From contig OOIN01000006.1 of assembly GCA_900323505.1 (NCBI GenBank), positions 620,001-684,000 of the forward strand: a stretch of 64,000 nucleotides of DNA, given 5' to 3'. This document shows positions 11,091 through 21,356 of this stretch, piece after piece. Position 1 is the first letter of the stretch; each line of letters begins with the position of its first letter. Origin of the DNA: Ustilago trichophora. Taxonomy: Eukaryota > Basidiomycota > Ustilaginomycetes > Ustilaginales > Ustilaginaceae. A program made the translations under genes and the position numbers. The notes beneath the pieces were generated by a model. The model saw only the letters and a list, made by a program, of their open reading frames with translations, did not search any database and was not told the DNA's origin.

Positions 11091-13709
11091 TCAGGGTCTT
11101 CGCGGAACAGCGGTCATCAAGAATTGCGTGGCATGCACCAGACTTTGGGTCGCCTCGAAGCATCTCTGACATCGCTTTGCTATTGCCTCGAGGGAGGGTA
11201 GAGCTGTCGGTCCCTCCTTGTCGTTCTTGGAGCTAGAACGGTTGGAAAGAGGATTAGAGCGTCGACTCGAGCTGTCCTTGCTCACGTGAGTCTCGAGAGC
11301 CGATACGCAGTGTCCGAATTCGGCAGCGTCGTGCTTTAGCGCTTTGACGAGCCGGGCGAGGAACAACCGCAGGGTGGCTCGTTGCGATGCCCAGTCAGAG
11401 TCGACCTTCTCGCCATCGTTCTGATCCGATTCCCCTTTCGGCGACGACGCTGAGCGATTGGCGGAAAAGTCGGGATCCTGCTTTGCTTGCAGACTTTCAG
11501 TGCTGGTATACATAGAGACTAGCGCTCTGGCAAGGAGGAACTTCATTTGGTTGATGCGATCCCGCGTCTCCATCTGCACAGCTCGCACAAACGCAAACGC
11601 CGCCAATCCTCCCTTCTTCATCTCTTCCGTCAGCATAGCCGCAGCATGACCACTGTCGGTCACCGACTTGCGTGGATACGATCCGCCCTTGACCGCCTTT
11701 TGTCGCTGCATATGCACTGTTGACTGTTTGCGGCTCTCCAACTTCGTGGGAAACGTCAAAGATAAACTTATGTTGGCTGAGCTGTCCAGTTCGAGGTTGT
11801 TGAGAGACAAAAAGTCGAGGATGGCCTTGGCATCGCAATCGGGCTCTCGGCTTGAGCATGTCCTGAGGTATGTGATTGCCCTTTTTTCGTTGGGCATCGC
11901 ATAGGCCAGGGCTGCATCCATAGAGATGGTTTCTCCGCCACCGAAGCGGAGGTGCACTTGCTGTGGCGACCTTTTCTTGTCCGGTCGTGTTCTCGTGCCT
12001 TCTTGTAGATGTACGATGAGCACGTTGGCAACCACGATCGGCTTCCGAATGAGGAGCGGCATCATGAGGTATTGAATTTCGCAAGCATGCAGTGCTTCTA
12101 TCCGCTCGGAAACACCTTCGATGTATGCGACAGAGCTGATGTAGTTCAGCCGAACCAGGTCATAGATGGATTCGAGCAGTCTAGCGGCGATCTGGGCACG
12201 TCCGGCTACGTTCCTCTCGTCTTTCTGATCGGCAACCTTTTGGCGATGAACGAGCTCCGCTTCCGTCACGGACGTTAGAGGGCGAGAATGGCCACGAGTA
12301 TCTGCCGACTTGACCGTATCGAACAAGTCACTTGCCGCCTGGCTTTGAGTTGCAGCTGGCGCGTACGCAGGTAGAATGCTGGGGAAGGAAAATACGACAT
12401 CTAGGGCTCTGCCAATCTCGTCGGTCTTGTCTTTGCTTGCTGGCGGTTTCGATACGGTCCGACCTGACTGCCTTGCCGAATGGCTGTGTGGGAACTGCCA
12501 AAGCAGAGGTGGCTCACTATCTACTGATGCGCTGGGACCCGAGCCTGTTGTGGTATCTTTTGGCGATGCTTGCTCCCACAGTCGAAGGAGAATTGAGAGC
12601 GTGCGCCAAGCGCCCTCAGTCATCTTGACCTGTTGATGCTGTGTCTCTTCGTCGTCCCGCTGTACTGCAGCGGATCTGCTCGTGCGCGCACGCTTTGCAG
12701 GCTTAGCAGGGGAATAGCTGGACTTGGATGCACCTTTGGACTTGGCAGGACGCTTCGGGGTACGGCCGGGGATAGTCAGTCCAATCGAAAGGTCGTCCTC
12801 GCCCGAAACATCGTCGGTTTCCGAATCAGAAGAATCAAGACCGGCGCCACCGTTGGATTTCTTCAAACGAATCTCCTTGATTCGGTCGTCGAGACGCCGA
12901 TGACTAGAGCTCTCCGCTTCGAGTTGCCTCAGGTAGCGTCTCCGTTCCGTATCGTTCATCCAAAATTCGCTGACTCGCGCCAGAGTGGCGCTTTCCGCCT
13001 CGGTAGGATTCGAGAAGCGTCGATCGCAGAGCAGATCCCACACATCTTCGGCGCGGTGTAGATCTTGGCGAACCCACCGCTCGATCGAGCTGATCTCAAA
13101 GGAACCTTCGTGATCACTATCTTCCGACTTGAGCGAGTGAAGGCGAGCACGTCGGGGCGTTCCAGGCGAGTCATCTCGAGAGAGTTCGAGTGGCCTCCTC
13201 CGGGACGGAAGCGATTCTAGGATCTGAAGTGCCAGCAATCTGCACTTGTCTTCAGACGGAGCTGCTGCAGTTAGCTCGCCAGCGATGTCGTGAGAGGTGG
13301 CGGCCTGGGAATACTGGATGAGCAATGACGAAGCATGGAGGATAGCAGACTGAGATGGACGGTCGGATGCAGCCGAAGCCGCCTTCATGACATTGCGATC
13401 GCTCTTACTCGCCTTTGGTTGGGTCAGAAGCCGAGCTGCGATATCGTGAAGCTGATGATCGAGGGTCCATCTTGATGTACTTGCAAGCTGGCCGGGTGCC
13501 AGTGAGCAGAGGCTGAGGGCTACGAGCTCCTGGATCAAGCTTTTGGATGGCCTGATGCCTTCGGCTTTGAGCTGTTCGAGGAGCTCGACAGCTTGATCAT
13601 ACTGATCTTCGTCAAATCGGTCATCGACGAGTTGGGTCAATGCGGGCGGCAATTGCGTGAGGGGCCGCCGCTGCTTTGTTGCCGAGGTAGCCGCCTTGTC
13701 ACCTGCCAT
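11091..13709 (-). CDS. Orphan 872-aa hypothetical protein
   Basis: A single open frame runs from ATG 13709 (context TCAGTATGGC) to 11091 and encodes 872 aa. I do not recognise a family. The N-terminal ~100 residues are helical and Leu-rich (L-V-D-D-R-F-D-E-D-Q-Y-D-Q-A-V-E-L-L). A Ser/Asp/Lys-rich linker with nuclear-localisation-like basic clusters (P-K-R-P-A-K-S-K-G, P-A-K-R-A-R-T-S-R) occupies roughly residues 290-370. A more ordered region at about 500-700 includes the hydrophobic block Y-L-M-M-P-L-L-I-R-K-P-I-V-V-A-N-V-L-I-V. The C-terminus is helical with Ser-rich interruptions. A nuclear protein is plausible from the basic clusters. It is divergent from the kinetochore gene NSL1, about 670 bp away, but that alone says little about function. 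Confidence 0.8.
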   Translation of the reverse strand: MAGDKAATSATKQRRPLTQLPPALTQLVDDRFDEDQYDQAVELLEQLKAEGIRPSKSLIQELVALSLCSLAPGQLASTSRWTLDHQLHDIAARLLTQPKASKSDRNVMKAASAASDRPSQSAILHASSLLIQYSQAATSHDIAGELTAAAPSEDKCRLLALQILESLPSRRRPLELSRDDSPGTPRRARLHSLKSEDSDHEGSFEISSIERWVRQDLHRAEDVWDLLCDRRFSNPTEAESATLARVSEFWMNDTERRRYLRQLEAESSSHRRLDDRIKEIRLKKSNGGAGLDSSDSETDDVSGEDDLSIGLTIPGRTPKRPAKSKGASKSSYSPAKPAKRARTSRSAAVQRDDEETQHQQVKMTEGAWRTLSILLRLWEQASPKDTTTGSGPSASVDSEPPLLWQFPHSHSARQSGRTVSKPPASKDKTDEIGRALDVVFSFPSILPAYAPAATQSQAASDLFDTVKSADTRGHSRPLTSVTEAELVHRQKVADQKDERNVAGRAQIAARLLESIYDLVRLNYISSVAYIEGVSERIEALHACEIQYLMMPLLIRKPIVVANVLIVHLQEGTRTRPDKKRSPQQVHLRFGGGETISMDAALAYAMPNEKRAITYLRTCSSREPDCDAKAILDFLSLNNLELDSSANISLSLTFPTKLESRKQSTVHMQRQKAVKGGSYPRKSVTDSGHAAAMLTEEMKKGGLAAFAFVRAVQMETRDRINQMKFLLARALVSMYTSTESLQAKQDPDFSANRSASSPKGESDQNDGEKVDSDWASQRATLRLFLARLVKALKHDAAEFGHCVSALETHVSKDSSSRRSNPLSNRSSSKNDKEGPTALPSLEAIAKRCQRCFEATQSLVHATQFLMTAVPRRP

Positions 13710-14375
13710 ACTGACGGAGCGGCTCAACTATCGAGCCTAAGGGCCGCCCAAGGCTGATTTGACTCAGAACAAGGATGGTGAAGAGAGGAGAGGAGATGAG
13801 AGAAGTTGAAGTTCACAGAGGTCTCGACCGCTTAAGCTCAAGTGCGGAAAATGTACTGGGCCAGCAAGCGGCCAAGCGTCTGTAAGAAGAAAAGTCTCTC
13901 TGAGTGAGAGTTGAAGCGGAATTTCCGGTTCGAGATCGAGCCAAACTCAGTCAGCGGACCGCTTGAATCCAACACTTTGACTGAAAAGCTAAAAAGTAGG
14001 GGTCCCACAAACATGCGGGTGGAGGGACGTAAGCCGACGCGTTACAAGAGGTGCAGAGTCGAGAGGCGTGTTTTTCAGGCTGCCACTTTTACGGTCTCGG
14101 AGCGCGCTGTGGCTGCAATCCGGCGGCATTCCCGAACCAGGTGTTGATTTCGATCTTTCGGATGTGCCGACCATCATTGTGGAAGACCACCATCTCCCTA
14201 TCTCTCCTCTCCGCCCATCACATGCATCACATCCACTTTGCCTACGCTACGCCATCCTATTCCCACGCTACACCTGCGCGTCGCACTTGAGCTCAATCGC
14301 CCTTCGGATCTCCCGTTGACATCAACACTTTGCATCACATCCACACATACGGCACCTCGCACGAACGCACGCACA
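13710..14375. other. Bidirectional promoter region (orphan gene / NSL1)
   Basis: 666 bases lie between two divergent start codons. The right half (14180-14370) is pyrimidine-rich on the plus strand, typical of fungal promoters and leaders. No recognisable coding sequence or other element was seen. Confidence 0.5.
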
Positions 14376-15336
14376 ATGTCAGGGCACTTTCCACGTCTCA
14401 ACTTGGATCGACCAACAGATTTGGAACATGTGCTCCAATCGATCGATCAGCATGCTCACAAAGTGGCACAAATGGAGTTCGGGAGCGAGCTCGAGCGCGA
14501 CAAGGCGCTCAAGGCGGTAGTCGACAAGATGATCAAGAGGGTAAGTCGGGTGACCAGGTCCTACAAGGCGCGCAACGTATACGTGCTAACGCTATTCGCG
14601 CTCTATATCTTGCTTCTTCTGTGCAACTTCGAACTCGCACAGCTAACGGGAGCAACGAAAGCCAAGATCGAGCGCAACTTGTTATACAACGGCATGTCTC
14701 CAAGTGAATACGCGAGGCACAGCAAAGGTATGTTTTGATCAGCGCAACAGGCTCCCACTGCCCATCTTGGAGCAAGCACAGACTTTTCGAACCTCGAACT
14801 GACTAGAAACTTGATATTTGTGCTTGCTTGGCGCCACGCAGGAGTCGAACCGTTCGATGAGGACCTTTCCAGGCGACTACAAGTGCTGAATGATCAAGCA
14901 AATACATTGACGACGGAGGTGATTGCGTTTCGCAAAGCACTGCCGACACGAAGAGCACAAGCCATGGAAAAGAGAGCCGCCGTCATCCGTGCGCTAGAAG
15001 CTAAGAAGGAGGAGCAACGCCGGGCATTTGAGAAAGAGCACGCACTGAAGCTGCGCGAACAGAGCAAACCCATTGCTACAGATCTCAAGAGGAAAGCCGA
15101 GGTTGCAGACACGCTCAAACATTCGGTCGTCGACATCACCAGTCTTCAAGTTGTGAGTTCCTCTTTCAAGGATGACAATCGCCATGCATTTGAACCCGTG
15201 CTGACTTTGACCTTTGCATTGCACGCCTTCCTCCGCATGGGCGTATTTCTCCTCGAATCAGTCCATTCTCGAGCAAGCCACAGCGGCCAACGAGCAAGCC
15301 AAGCTTGTCAAGCGCCTACGAACGATGCCTTTGTGA
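14376..15336 (+). CDS. NSL1: Kinetochore protein Mis14/Nsl1
   Basis: Subunit of the MIS12/MIND complex, which links inner-kinetochore chromatin proteins to the Ndc80 complex. Four exons were deduced: 14376-14540, 14643-14727, 14842-15152 and 15262-15336. They use GTAAGT, GTATGT and GTGAGT donors and CAG acceptors, with matching phases 0, 1 and 0. The product is 211 aa. The N-terminal helix (L-D-R-P-T-D-L-E-H-V-L) is followed by the family signature in exons 2-3: helix, then P-F-D-E-D-L and a coiled coil with L-T-T-E-V-I-A-F-R-K-A-L-P. A highly charged helical segment (about 125-160, rich in Lys/Glu/Arg) follows. It ends R-L-R-T-M-P-L. The length is normal for Mis14/NSL1 homologues. The branch-point-like GCTAAC in intron 1 supports the model. 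Single-exon reading would truncate it badly. Confidence 0.85.
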
Positions 15337-15585
15337 GCGGCAGACACCCCCGCTCCCATGCTCTTTTCCTTATTTGTTGTCAGTTGCGGCTACGGTCGTC
15401 TATACCCTCTCCAATGCGACAGAAACGAAAAGTCAACCCCTCGCAAAGCCCTCCTATTCAGAACCGCTGTCTGTGCTGTGGGCTAGGAAAGACTATTGAG
15501 ACTCGCAAGATCGTTGACGTGTTCGCGTGATACTTGTGGATTCAATTGTTTGTGGTTCTCGTATGGCTATAAGACTGTTCTTAAC

Positions 15586-15703
15586 ATCTGCGGCCATAGA
15601 ACCTTGAAAGCACCGCATCCCGTCCGATCTGCGAAGTTAAGCAAGGTATCGCCTAGTCAGTACTGCGGTGGGGGACCACGCGGGAATCCTGGGTGCTGCA
15701 GTT
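15586..15703 (+). rRNA. 5S ribosomal RNA
   Basis: A 118-nt stretch matches the eukaryotic/basidiomycete 5S rRNA pattern. It has GCGGCCATA at the 5' side, GAAAGCACCGCATCCCGTCC (loop B/helix III region), the internal promoter-like GATCTGCGAAGTTAAGC, then AGTACTGCGGTGGGGGACCA and GGGAATCCTGGGTGCTGCAG. The ends can pair as helix I with one mismatch. A TATAAG-like element sits about 15-20 bases upstream, and an oligo-T follows the 3' end. It appears intact. It stands alone between protein genes, not inside an rDNA unit. Confidence 0.93.
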
Positions 15704-15704
15704 C

Positions 15705-15709
15705 TTTTT
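15705..15709 (+). terminator. RNA polymerase III oligo-T terminator of the 5S gene
   Basis: Five T residues begin two bases after the 3' end of the 5S rRNA, followed by a second run of five T at about 15713-15717. Runs of four or more T on the coding strand terminate Pol III. Confidence 0.8.
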
Positions 15710-15731
15710 GCCTTTTTCTGGTCTGGTCTGG

Positions 15732-15758
15732 TTTTTTTTTTTTTTTTTTTTTTTTTTT
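15732..15758. repeat. T27 homopolymer tract
   Basis: 27 consecutive T on the plus strand, about 30 bases downstream of the 5S gene. It is longer than needed for Pol III termination; similar tracts occur elsewhere in the window. Confidence 0.9.
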
Positions 15759-17759
15759 GCACCCTCTCTTTTCTCGTGTTTTTCTTCAAACACTCAGGGT
15801 ACGCCACTCATCTCTACAGTACCAAAGCCTTGGGAATTCACACCATCCAGAGCCACTCATCCGCGCCAGTCATACTTCAATGTGTGATCCAAGAAACGCT
15901 CTAGATCCTCAGCACCGAACCAGGCCTTCACTCGTGCTCAGAGATCGGAATGGAACGTGGCTCGAGGTGGGACCTTGTACAGCCACATTATTTGTCGAAG
16001 ACGACCCTATGCCTAGTCAAGAAAGATTATGTCTGAATGGCTGGTGAAGCAGGATGAAACGATCAGGCCAAACCGATCTGACATCCGCAAATATGGCTTC
16101 GAATGGCGAATGGCGAAAATGGCGAATGGAAGTGTAGAATGCCAAGACATTTCAAGCGAGGCTTGGCGCAGCTCGTTCGAGTCGCGTGGGACCTTCAATA
16201 TGAGGCGGAGAATGAAATTGACGTGCCAAGAAGCCAACGTGGACAGACGACCCGTTCTTCTTTGAGACTCCATTCATGAGAAATACCGCCATTTGACCAT
16301 CTTGTCGGGTTTTGGGCGACGATTCACTCTGTCCCGTCTCCTTCTCGATGGTGTATACTAGTGGGGATCGCTCATGAGAAGCTCAGATGAGGGTAGAAAC
16401 GAAGCCAAGGAAGTGGTTAGGTGCAATTGAGTTTTCGGAAATGCGGAAGCGCTAAGGGGCAGCTTCGAACACAAGCTGAATCGGTTTTGCTAGTGGAACA
16501 ACGCCGGAAAGAAATGACATTGCTAGCAGTCAGAATGTGCGAGTCTACAGTTGAAAGCTGTCATCATCGCATGCAGTTGTACCGTCTCCGCCACAAAAAA
16601 GGCTTATAGGCATCAACTTATCAAAGAATGAGGTCTTCGGGTGGACCACGTTCGTAGAGGACGCCCGTGCCAAGACCTGCCATTCCCTGAACCCCGGTCG
16701 GTAGGTTCCCTTCCGTCCTCGACTTTGATGAACTCGTCGTTACCGATGGTTAAGTGTCTTCTACCTGACCGACGGTAGACTGTTGGAGATCACAAGCGCC
16801 TTTGTTGTACGACTTGTCACGGCTCGCGTAAAGCTGTAAGCATCACGAGGCTGTCAAAGATCGCAATGACCTCGTTCTGCTTTGCATTTGTAATTGACGA
16901 GCTTTTGCACGTTGACCACCACGGTTCAAGGCCAGCACCAACGAACTTCGCTTGACATCGGACCGAAGTCTTGCACACCCTTGGTTCTTCAAAGCAACAG
17001 GTAGGTGCATCGTTACGCTGCTGCTGTTACTGCACTTTACATTGCACCAAGTATCTGAGATGTTGTGCGTTTTGAGACAGAGACAAGTACTCTACAATTT
17101 CCCAAAAGTCGCCCTCCGAAAAGTCTGCGCTCGTCTTACCGATGATGGAAGAGCAGAAAGGTCACCCGAGCTCGGACGAGCACACACCAACACGACAAGG
17201 CGAGGGCGGAGTCCAGCATATCTATGCTTTGCCATGCGATCATGGGTTCAGTTGGCAGTCCGAAGATAGCAACACTCGGTACACAGCGATGAGGAGGGAG
17301 GAGGACCCAGATGTGATGGGTGCCAGATTACACCTCCTTTCCCCGCTATTCCAGACTTCCATCCACCCTATCAGCATTGCCCATCTCGCCATCCTCCTGC
17401 GCACGTTCTCGTGGAATCACCTTCCAACCGAGATCCCGCAATGTCCGTTTGCAAGGGGTTTCTGGATTCTTCGTGATGCCTGTACCACTTTGGCTTTCAC
17501 ACCTTACGCAGGCAGTTCGCCGATCTCCCATCCCTACCGGCGCTCGCAACGTGCGTCAAGCCTTACTACCCCGTACGCTTCCGCAGGCTTAGCCGCACCC
17601 TCTTTCCCTCTTGATGGGTACGATCTGGCTTCGAAAATAGCTACAGATCATGGCCAATTTGCAATTCACCCTCGCCTCTCAGGGTGCCACCTTTCTCGGT
17701 CGTTCCTGCGCAAAGTTGCCTGGAAGCTCTGACTCCTGTCAAAGATGCGTTGCCTTTTT

Positions 17760-17761
<2 letters not shown>

Positions 17762-17800
<39 letters not shown>
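17762..17800. repeat. T39 homopolymer tract
   Basis: 39 consecutive T on the plus strand, preceded by T6C. A simple-sequence tract in the region upstream of the MFS transporter. Confidence 0.9.
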
Positions 17801-18217
17801 CCTTCAAAGTAATTTTTTTGAGCTCCTCCCCACGCCCGACCCGTGTCCTGCTCCTCAAACCTGGCCTTGGTTCATGTCGTCCTCCGCTCGCAAGTACACA
17901 GTAGCTCAGACAAAGATGCTCTCCCTCTTCAGGTTTTCCCTAGCTGAGAGTAGGGAACGTGGCCAATCAACAACTCCGTCGAACTTTGTAGGACGGCCAT
18001 TGAGTCCCTCTTGCTTAGCAAGACCACCCTCGTCCGTTCTGTGCAGACCGGACTACCTTATTCTTTACGAAAGCAGGACATGGGCTATGTCCATGGCGGA
18101 CAGAGCTGCATTGTCTGGTGTCAAGTAACGCTGAACCGGTCTTATGAAAAGGTATAAGATCAAGACCATATCAGAAGTTTTCGACTTGCTCAGACCAGAC
18201 AACAATCTCACCCCTCC

Positions 18218-18225
18218 TTTATACC
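18218..18225 (+). promoter_or_regulatory. TATA-like element of the MFS transporter gene
   Basis: TTTATACC lies 48-55 bases upstream of the transporter start codon. A second TATAAG lies at 18153. Either could set transcription starts of this apparently highly expressed gene; this is assigned from position and sequence only. Confidence 0.4.
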
Positions 18226-18272
18226 AACCTCTGCCCTGCTCGCAGATTCTCCTTCAGCTCCACAGCATCACC

Positions 18273-19999
18273 ATGGGTCTTACATTATGGAGTGCCTTCA
18301 CGGCCGAACAGCGCCGCAACATCGCAATCTACGTTGTTGGTGAGTAGTCGACCCGGAGGACCAAGAGTACGACGCAAGGCGTCAAAACCTCATCCCCTCG
18401 ACCTCGAGAACATCTGGCTGACTTCGACATCATCTTGTATCAAACACCGCAGGAATCATGTGCTACAAGTTCGCCCTAGAGTACTATAACGGGTCTTTCA
18501 TCACCCAAGCCAACGAGCGTTTCGGTGCCCGACGATTCGAGAAGATCGCCATTCTGACCGGTACCAACTACGCCGCTCAGTGTATCGGTTCCATCATCGT
18601 AGCCCCTCTTATCAAGCGTTTCCCCACCCGTTCCGTCCTCGCCACCGCCGTTCTCACCTTCGGTATCATCTCTTGCATCCCCCTCATTGCCGACGCTGCC
18701 ACTGGTGGTGTGATGAAGTTCAAGACCGCCAACAACAAGACCAAGTACGGTACTTGGAGCCCCAACGGTCTCTTCCCTATCTACGTCGTTTCTGGTATCT
18801 CTTACGGTACCGTTGAGCTTATCCGCCGTGTCATTCCCCGTGACATTGTCGGTGGTGATGTAGACAGGCTCCGAAAGATGGATGCTTTCGTTCACGTTAT
18901 GTACGAGATCGCTGGTACCGTCGGTGCCTTCACCTCGACCTCGCTCATCGGTCACTTTGGCTATAACTACTCGGCTTTCCTCTCCCCAATCCTCTTTACC
19001 TGCGCTGCTGCTGTTTGGATCTGGATTTCTTCGCTCGGAGAGAGCCAGCGTGCCGAGGAGGAGTCGCGCCTTGCTCGCGTCGAGGTAGAGCAGCGTGGTC
19101 TGCTCATGTCGATGGTCGACGGTGTCCGTGCCTTCGCCAAGGCCTTCTGGTACGGTGGTTACCTCATCTTCTCCGACCGCCGATTCATCTGGCTCGTCCC
19201 CGGTTACGCTTTCGCCCTCTACGGTCACCGATACCTCGAGAACGGTCTTGCTCCCATCTACGCCAAGTCGATCATCGGTGTCTCTTCGTACTCACAGATC
19301 ATCGTTGGTGGTTCCAACTTTGGTGAGCTCCTCGGTGCTCTTTCGGTCATGCTCTTCACCCAGGCCATCCCCACCCCTATGCCCTGGTTGCGTCTCGACG
19401 CTCTTCTGCTCAACCTCGTTTGGGTTATGCCTTTCTTCCCTTACACCCGTGGTGCCGTGTCTTCCGCTTGGAAGCTCGCCGCCGTCTTCACCCCCATCTC
19501 GTACGGTTGGGCCGCCGGTGACGTCTCGCTCGCCGCTTACATCCAGTCGACCCTCGCCAGGATGGAGGCCAAGGACAAGGATGTTTCGGCTCTCGGTGCT
19601 GTCATGGCCTTCCTCTACGTGACCTACATTGTCATGTACTCGCTCATCTCGACCTTCCTCGGTCGATGGGTCGACAAGCAGCTCCGTGGCAAGACCGGTG
19701 TCGCTGCCATCAACCAGGCTCATGACTGCCTCAAGTACGTCGGTGGTGTCCACTTCGTCATCCTCTCCGTCATCATCATTGCTGCCACCTTCATTCCCAA
19801 GGGCTCCTTCGCCCTCAACCCCAAGGCCATCGACGAGAGCCTCCTCAAGTCCGATGAGGAGTCCGACAACCAGTCCGAGGACGACATCAAGGAGGCCAAG
19901 TACCAGGAGCGCGATTCGTTTGCTCCTCACGACATTCAGTCTGACGCTGTTGGTGCTCTGGCCCAGAACCCTGCTGCTCGCGTGCCAACCAAGCACTAA
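18273..19999 (+). CDS. Major facilitator superfamily transporter, highly codon-biased
   Basis: Two exons (18273-18339 and 18453-19999) are joined over a 113-nt intron (GTGAGT...CAG, phase 1) and give 537 aa. About 11-12 hydrophobic segments are spread over residues 30-470. They are separated by short loops and one longer charged cytosolic loop (about 205-230, Q-R-A-E-E-E-S-R-L-A-R-V-E-V-E), the usual MFS halfway loop. The C-terminal ~60 residues are acidic and hydrophilic. Loop residues such as L-I-K-R-F-P-T-R-S after the second membrane segment resemble MFS motif A. The substrate is unknown. Codon use is strongly restricted to C-ending and favoured GGT/AAG/CTC codons, unlike neighbouring genes, which suggests high expression. 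As a side effect, long antisense frames are open. It probably acts in the plasma membrane. Confidence 0.87.
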
Positions 20000-20453
20000 G
20001 CTTAAGGTTGTACCCTTCCAAAAAGAAAGATGAAGTAGACGTTCTCTGTCGGCTTCTCCCTCATGGTCACCGATGCTTATACACCTTCTTGCGATATCCC
20101 CGTTCCACCTCGTAAAGGTTCATTGTTCACTTTTTCAAGTTTTATGTTTCAAGGGTCTTTTAGCAATTTGATCGATAGTTGCTATGGTTTATCTGCCACG
20201 TTTGGTTGTGTATGAAAAGCTGTCAAATACTGCGGTGTCGGGGTGAACATTTCCGGCGCTGCCCGAAGACGTTGAATTTCTGCCCGAAAATAACGAGGCT
20301 TGTTGCTTGGATCACGTAAGCAGCTCTAACACCTTGCCACCTCCACACTTTTCTGACGCTGGCGCACCAGACTCTTCCTCGACCAACACCTTATCCGACA
20401 TCTTCTTCTCATCCCTTTTCACCACCAACTACTTTTCACGTCATTCGCACGCC
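20000..20453. other. Intergenic region, MFS 3' end to SDHAF4 promoter
   Basis: 454 bases hold the T/A-rich 3' flank of the MFS gene (about 20100-20200) and a pyrimidine-rich leader before SDHAF4. No other feature was seen. Confidence 0.5.
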
Positions 20454-20938
20454 ATGTTGACGCTCAAAACTGCAACGACTTCGATCCCTACACGGGCTTT
20501 CTTTGCCAGCGCATCACGCCGCACCCTAGCCACTACGGCCCTCCGCTCCTCTGGCGGCTTCAACCGACCCGGCCCCCCTCCTCTTCCTCCTCAAGAACAG
20601 AAAGAGTTCGAGAACCTGGTCAAGCAAAAGCAGAGTAAGCATCCTCACACACCCTTCCATCTGTCTCATCATCCCCTTCCAGTCGACAAAAATACTGACA
20701 CAGACACTTTCACAACCCATCTCTGACACACGACGGGTCACCGGCCTCCGTAGACGCATCGCCATTCCTGGCCTCGGACCCGGAAAAGGGAGATATGCAC
20801 CCCGACGCACGCAGAAAGCCACGTCCCGAGTTTGAGGGCGAAACAAACCCAAACACGGGCGAAATCGGCGGTCCCAAGAACGACCCGCTCAAATACGAGA
20901 AGGAGTGGACTTACGGCGGCCGCGCCACCGACTTCTGA
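20454..20938 (+). CDS. SDHAF4: Succinate dehydrogenase assembly factor 4 (Sdh8-like)
   Basis: A mitochondrial matrix chaperone that binds the flavinylated Sdh1/SDHA subunit before complex II assembly. Two exons, 20454-20634 and 20754-20938, are joined across a 119-nt intron (GTAAGC...TAG, phase 1) to give 121 aa. The N-terminus is Arg/Ser/Thr/Ala-rich and lacks acidic residues for the first ~50 residues, a good presequence. The C-terminus carries the family signature: F-E-G-E-T-N-P-N-T-G-E-I-G-G-P-K, then D-P-L-K-Y, W-T-Y-G-G-R-A-T-D-F at the very end. Family members end in the same way (G-R-x-x-D-F). Without the splice the conserved C-terminus would be lost. Confidence 0.92.
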
Positions 20939-21356
20939 AAGGTTCAACGCACCGCCTCGCCAATTCCCTACACTTCGCACTCATTCCGTTCCCTCCCGTT
21001 TGTCACCCGTTCGAACCTGTACACTAGCCCTCAACTTCAACATGCAGACTTCTACTGCTTTCAGCCCAAACATCGTCCGTAACCTGGCTGTGTTGCAAGG
21101 GTCTCTTTGAGAACTTTCTCGTACACACAGTGAACCGTACGGAGCTTCGGTCGCAGTGCGAAATGATGCTGAAATGAGTTGAGATTACACGCAAGATGGT
21201 AGGAAAAGTTCCGAAAGCGGTCAGATGTGTAAAAGTACAGAATGCATTGTTTGGGGGATCAGACTCGAGCGATACGAGCTGGTGCTTTTGGGGTGTGGAT
21301 TGTGTGTGATGTTGCGTCTAACCGGGCTGTAGTCCATGGTGTGCGTTTTGACTAAG
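20939..21356. other. Convergent 3' UTR region
   Basis: 418 bases lie between the SDHAF4 stop (+) and the AT-hook protein stop (-). No coding sequence was recognised. Confidence 0.5.

Larger units (their letters stand above)
15759..18272. other. 2.5-kb gene-poor region upstream of the MFS transporter
   Basis: No convincing gene was found. It contains a T39 tract (17762-17800), a minus-strand coding-like fragment at 16624-16713 (see findings), and a 196-codon plus-strand frame at 17142-17732 with no recognisable motif. TATA-like elements lie at 18153-18158 and 18218-18225 in front of the transporter gene. Confidence 0.45.

Noticed and set aside
17142..17732. Plus-strand frame of 196 codons as a possible gene
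   Set aside because: No conserved motif, no splice or promoter context, and composition like random translation; kept only as a note in the intergenic entry.
18476..19228. Minus-strand open frame of 250 codons, and a second at 19292-19996
   Set aside because: Antisense shadows of the codon-biased MFS transporter; compositions (Gly/Glu/Asp/Val-rich) follow from the restricted sense codons.
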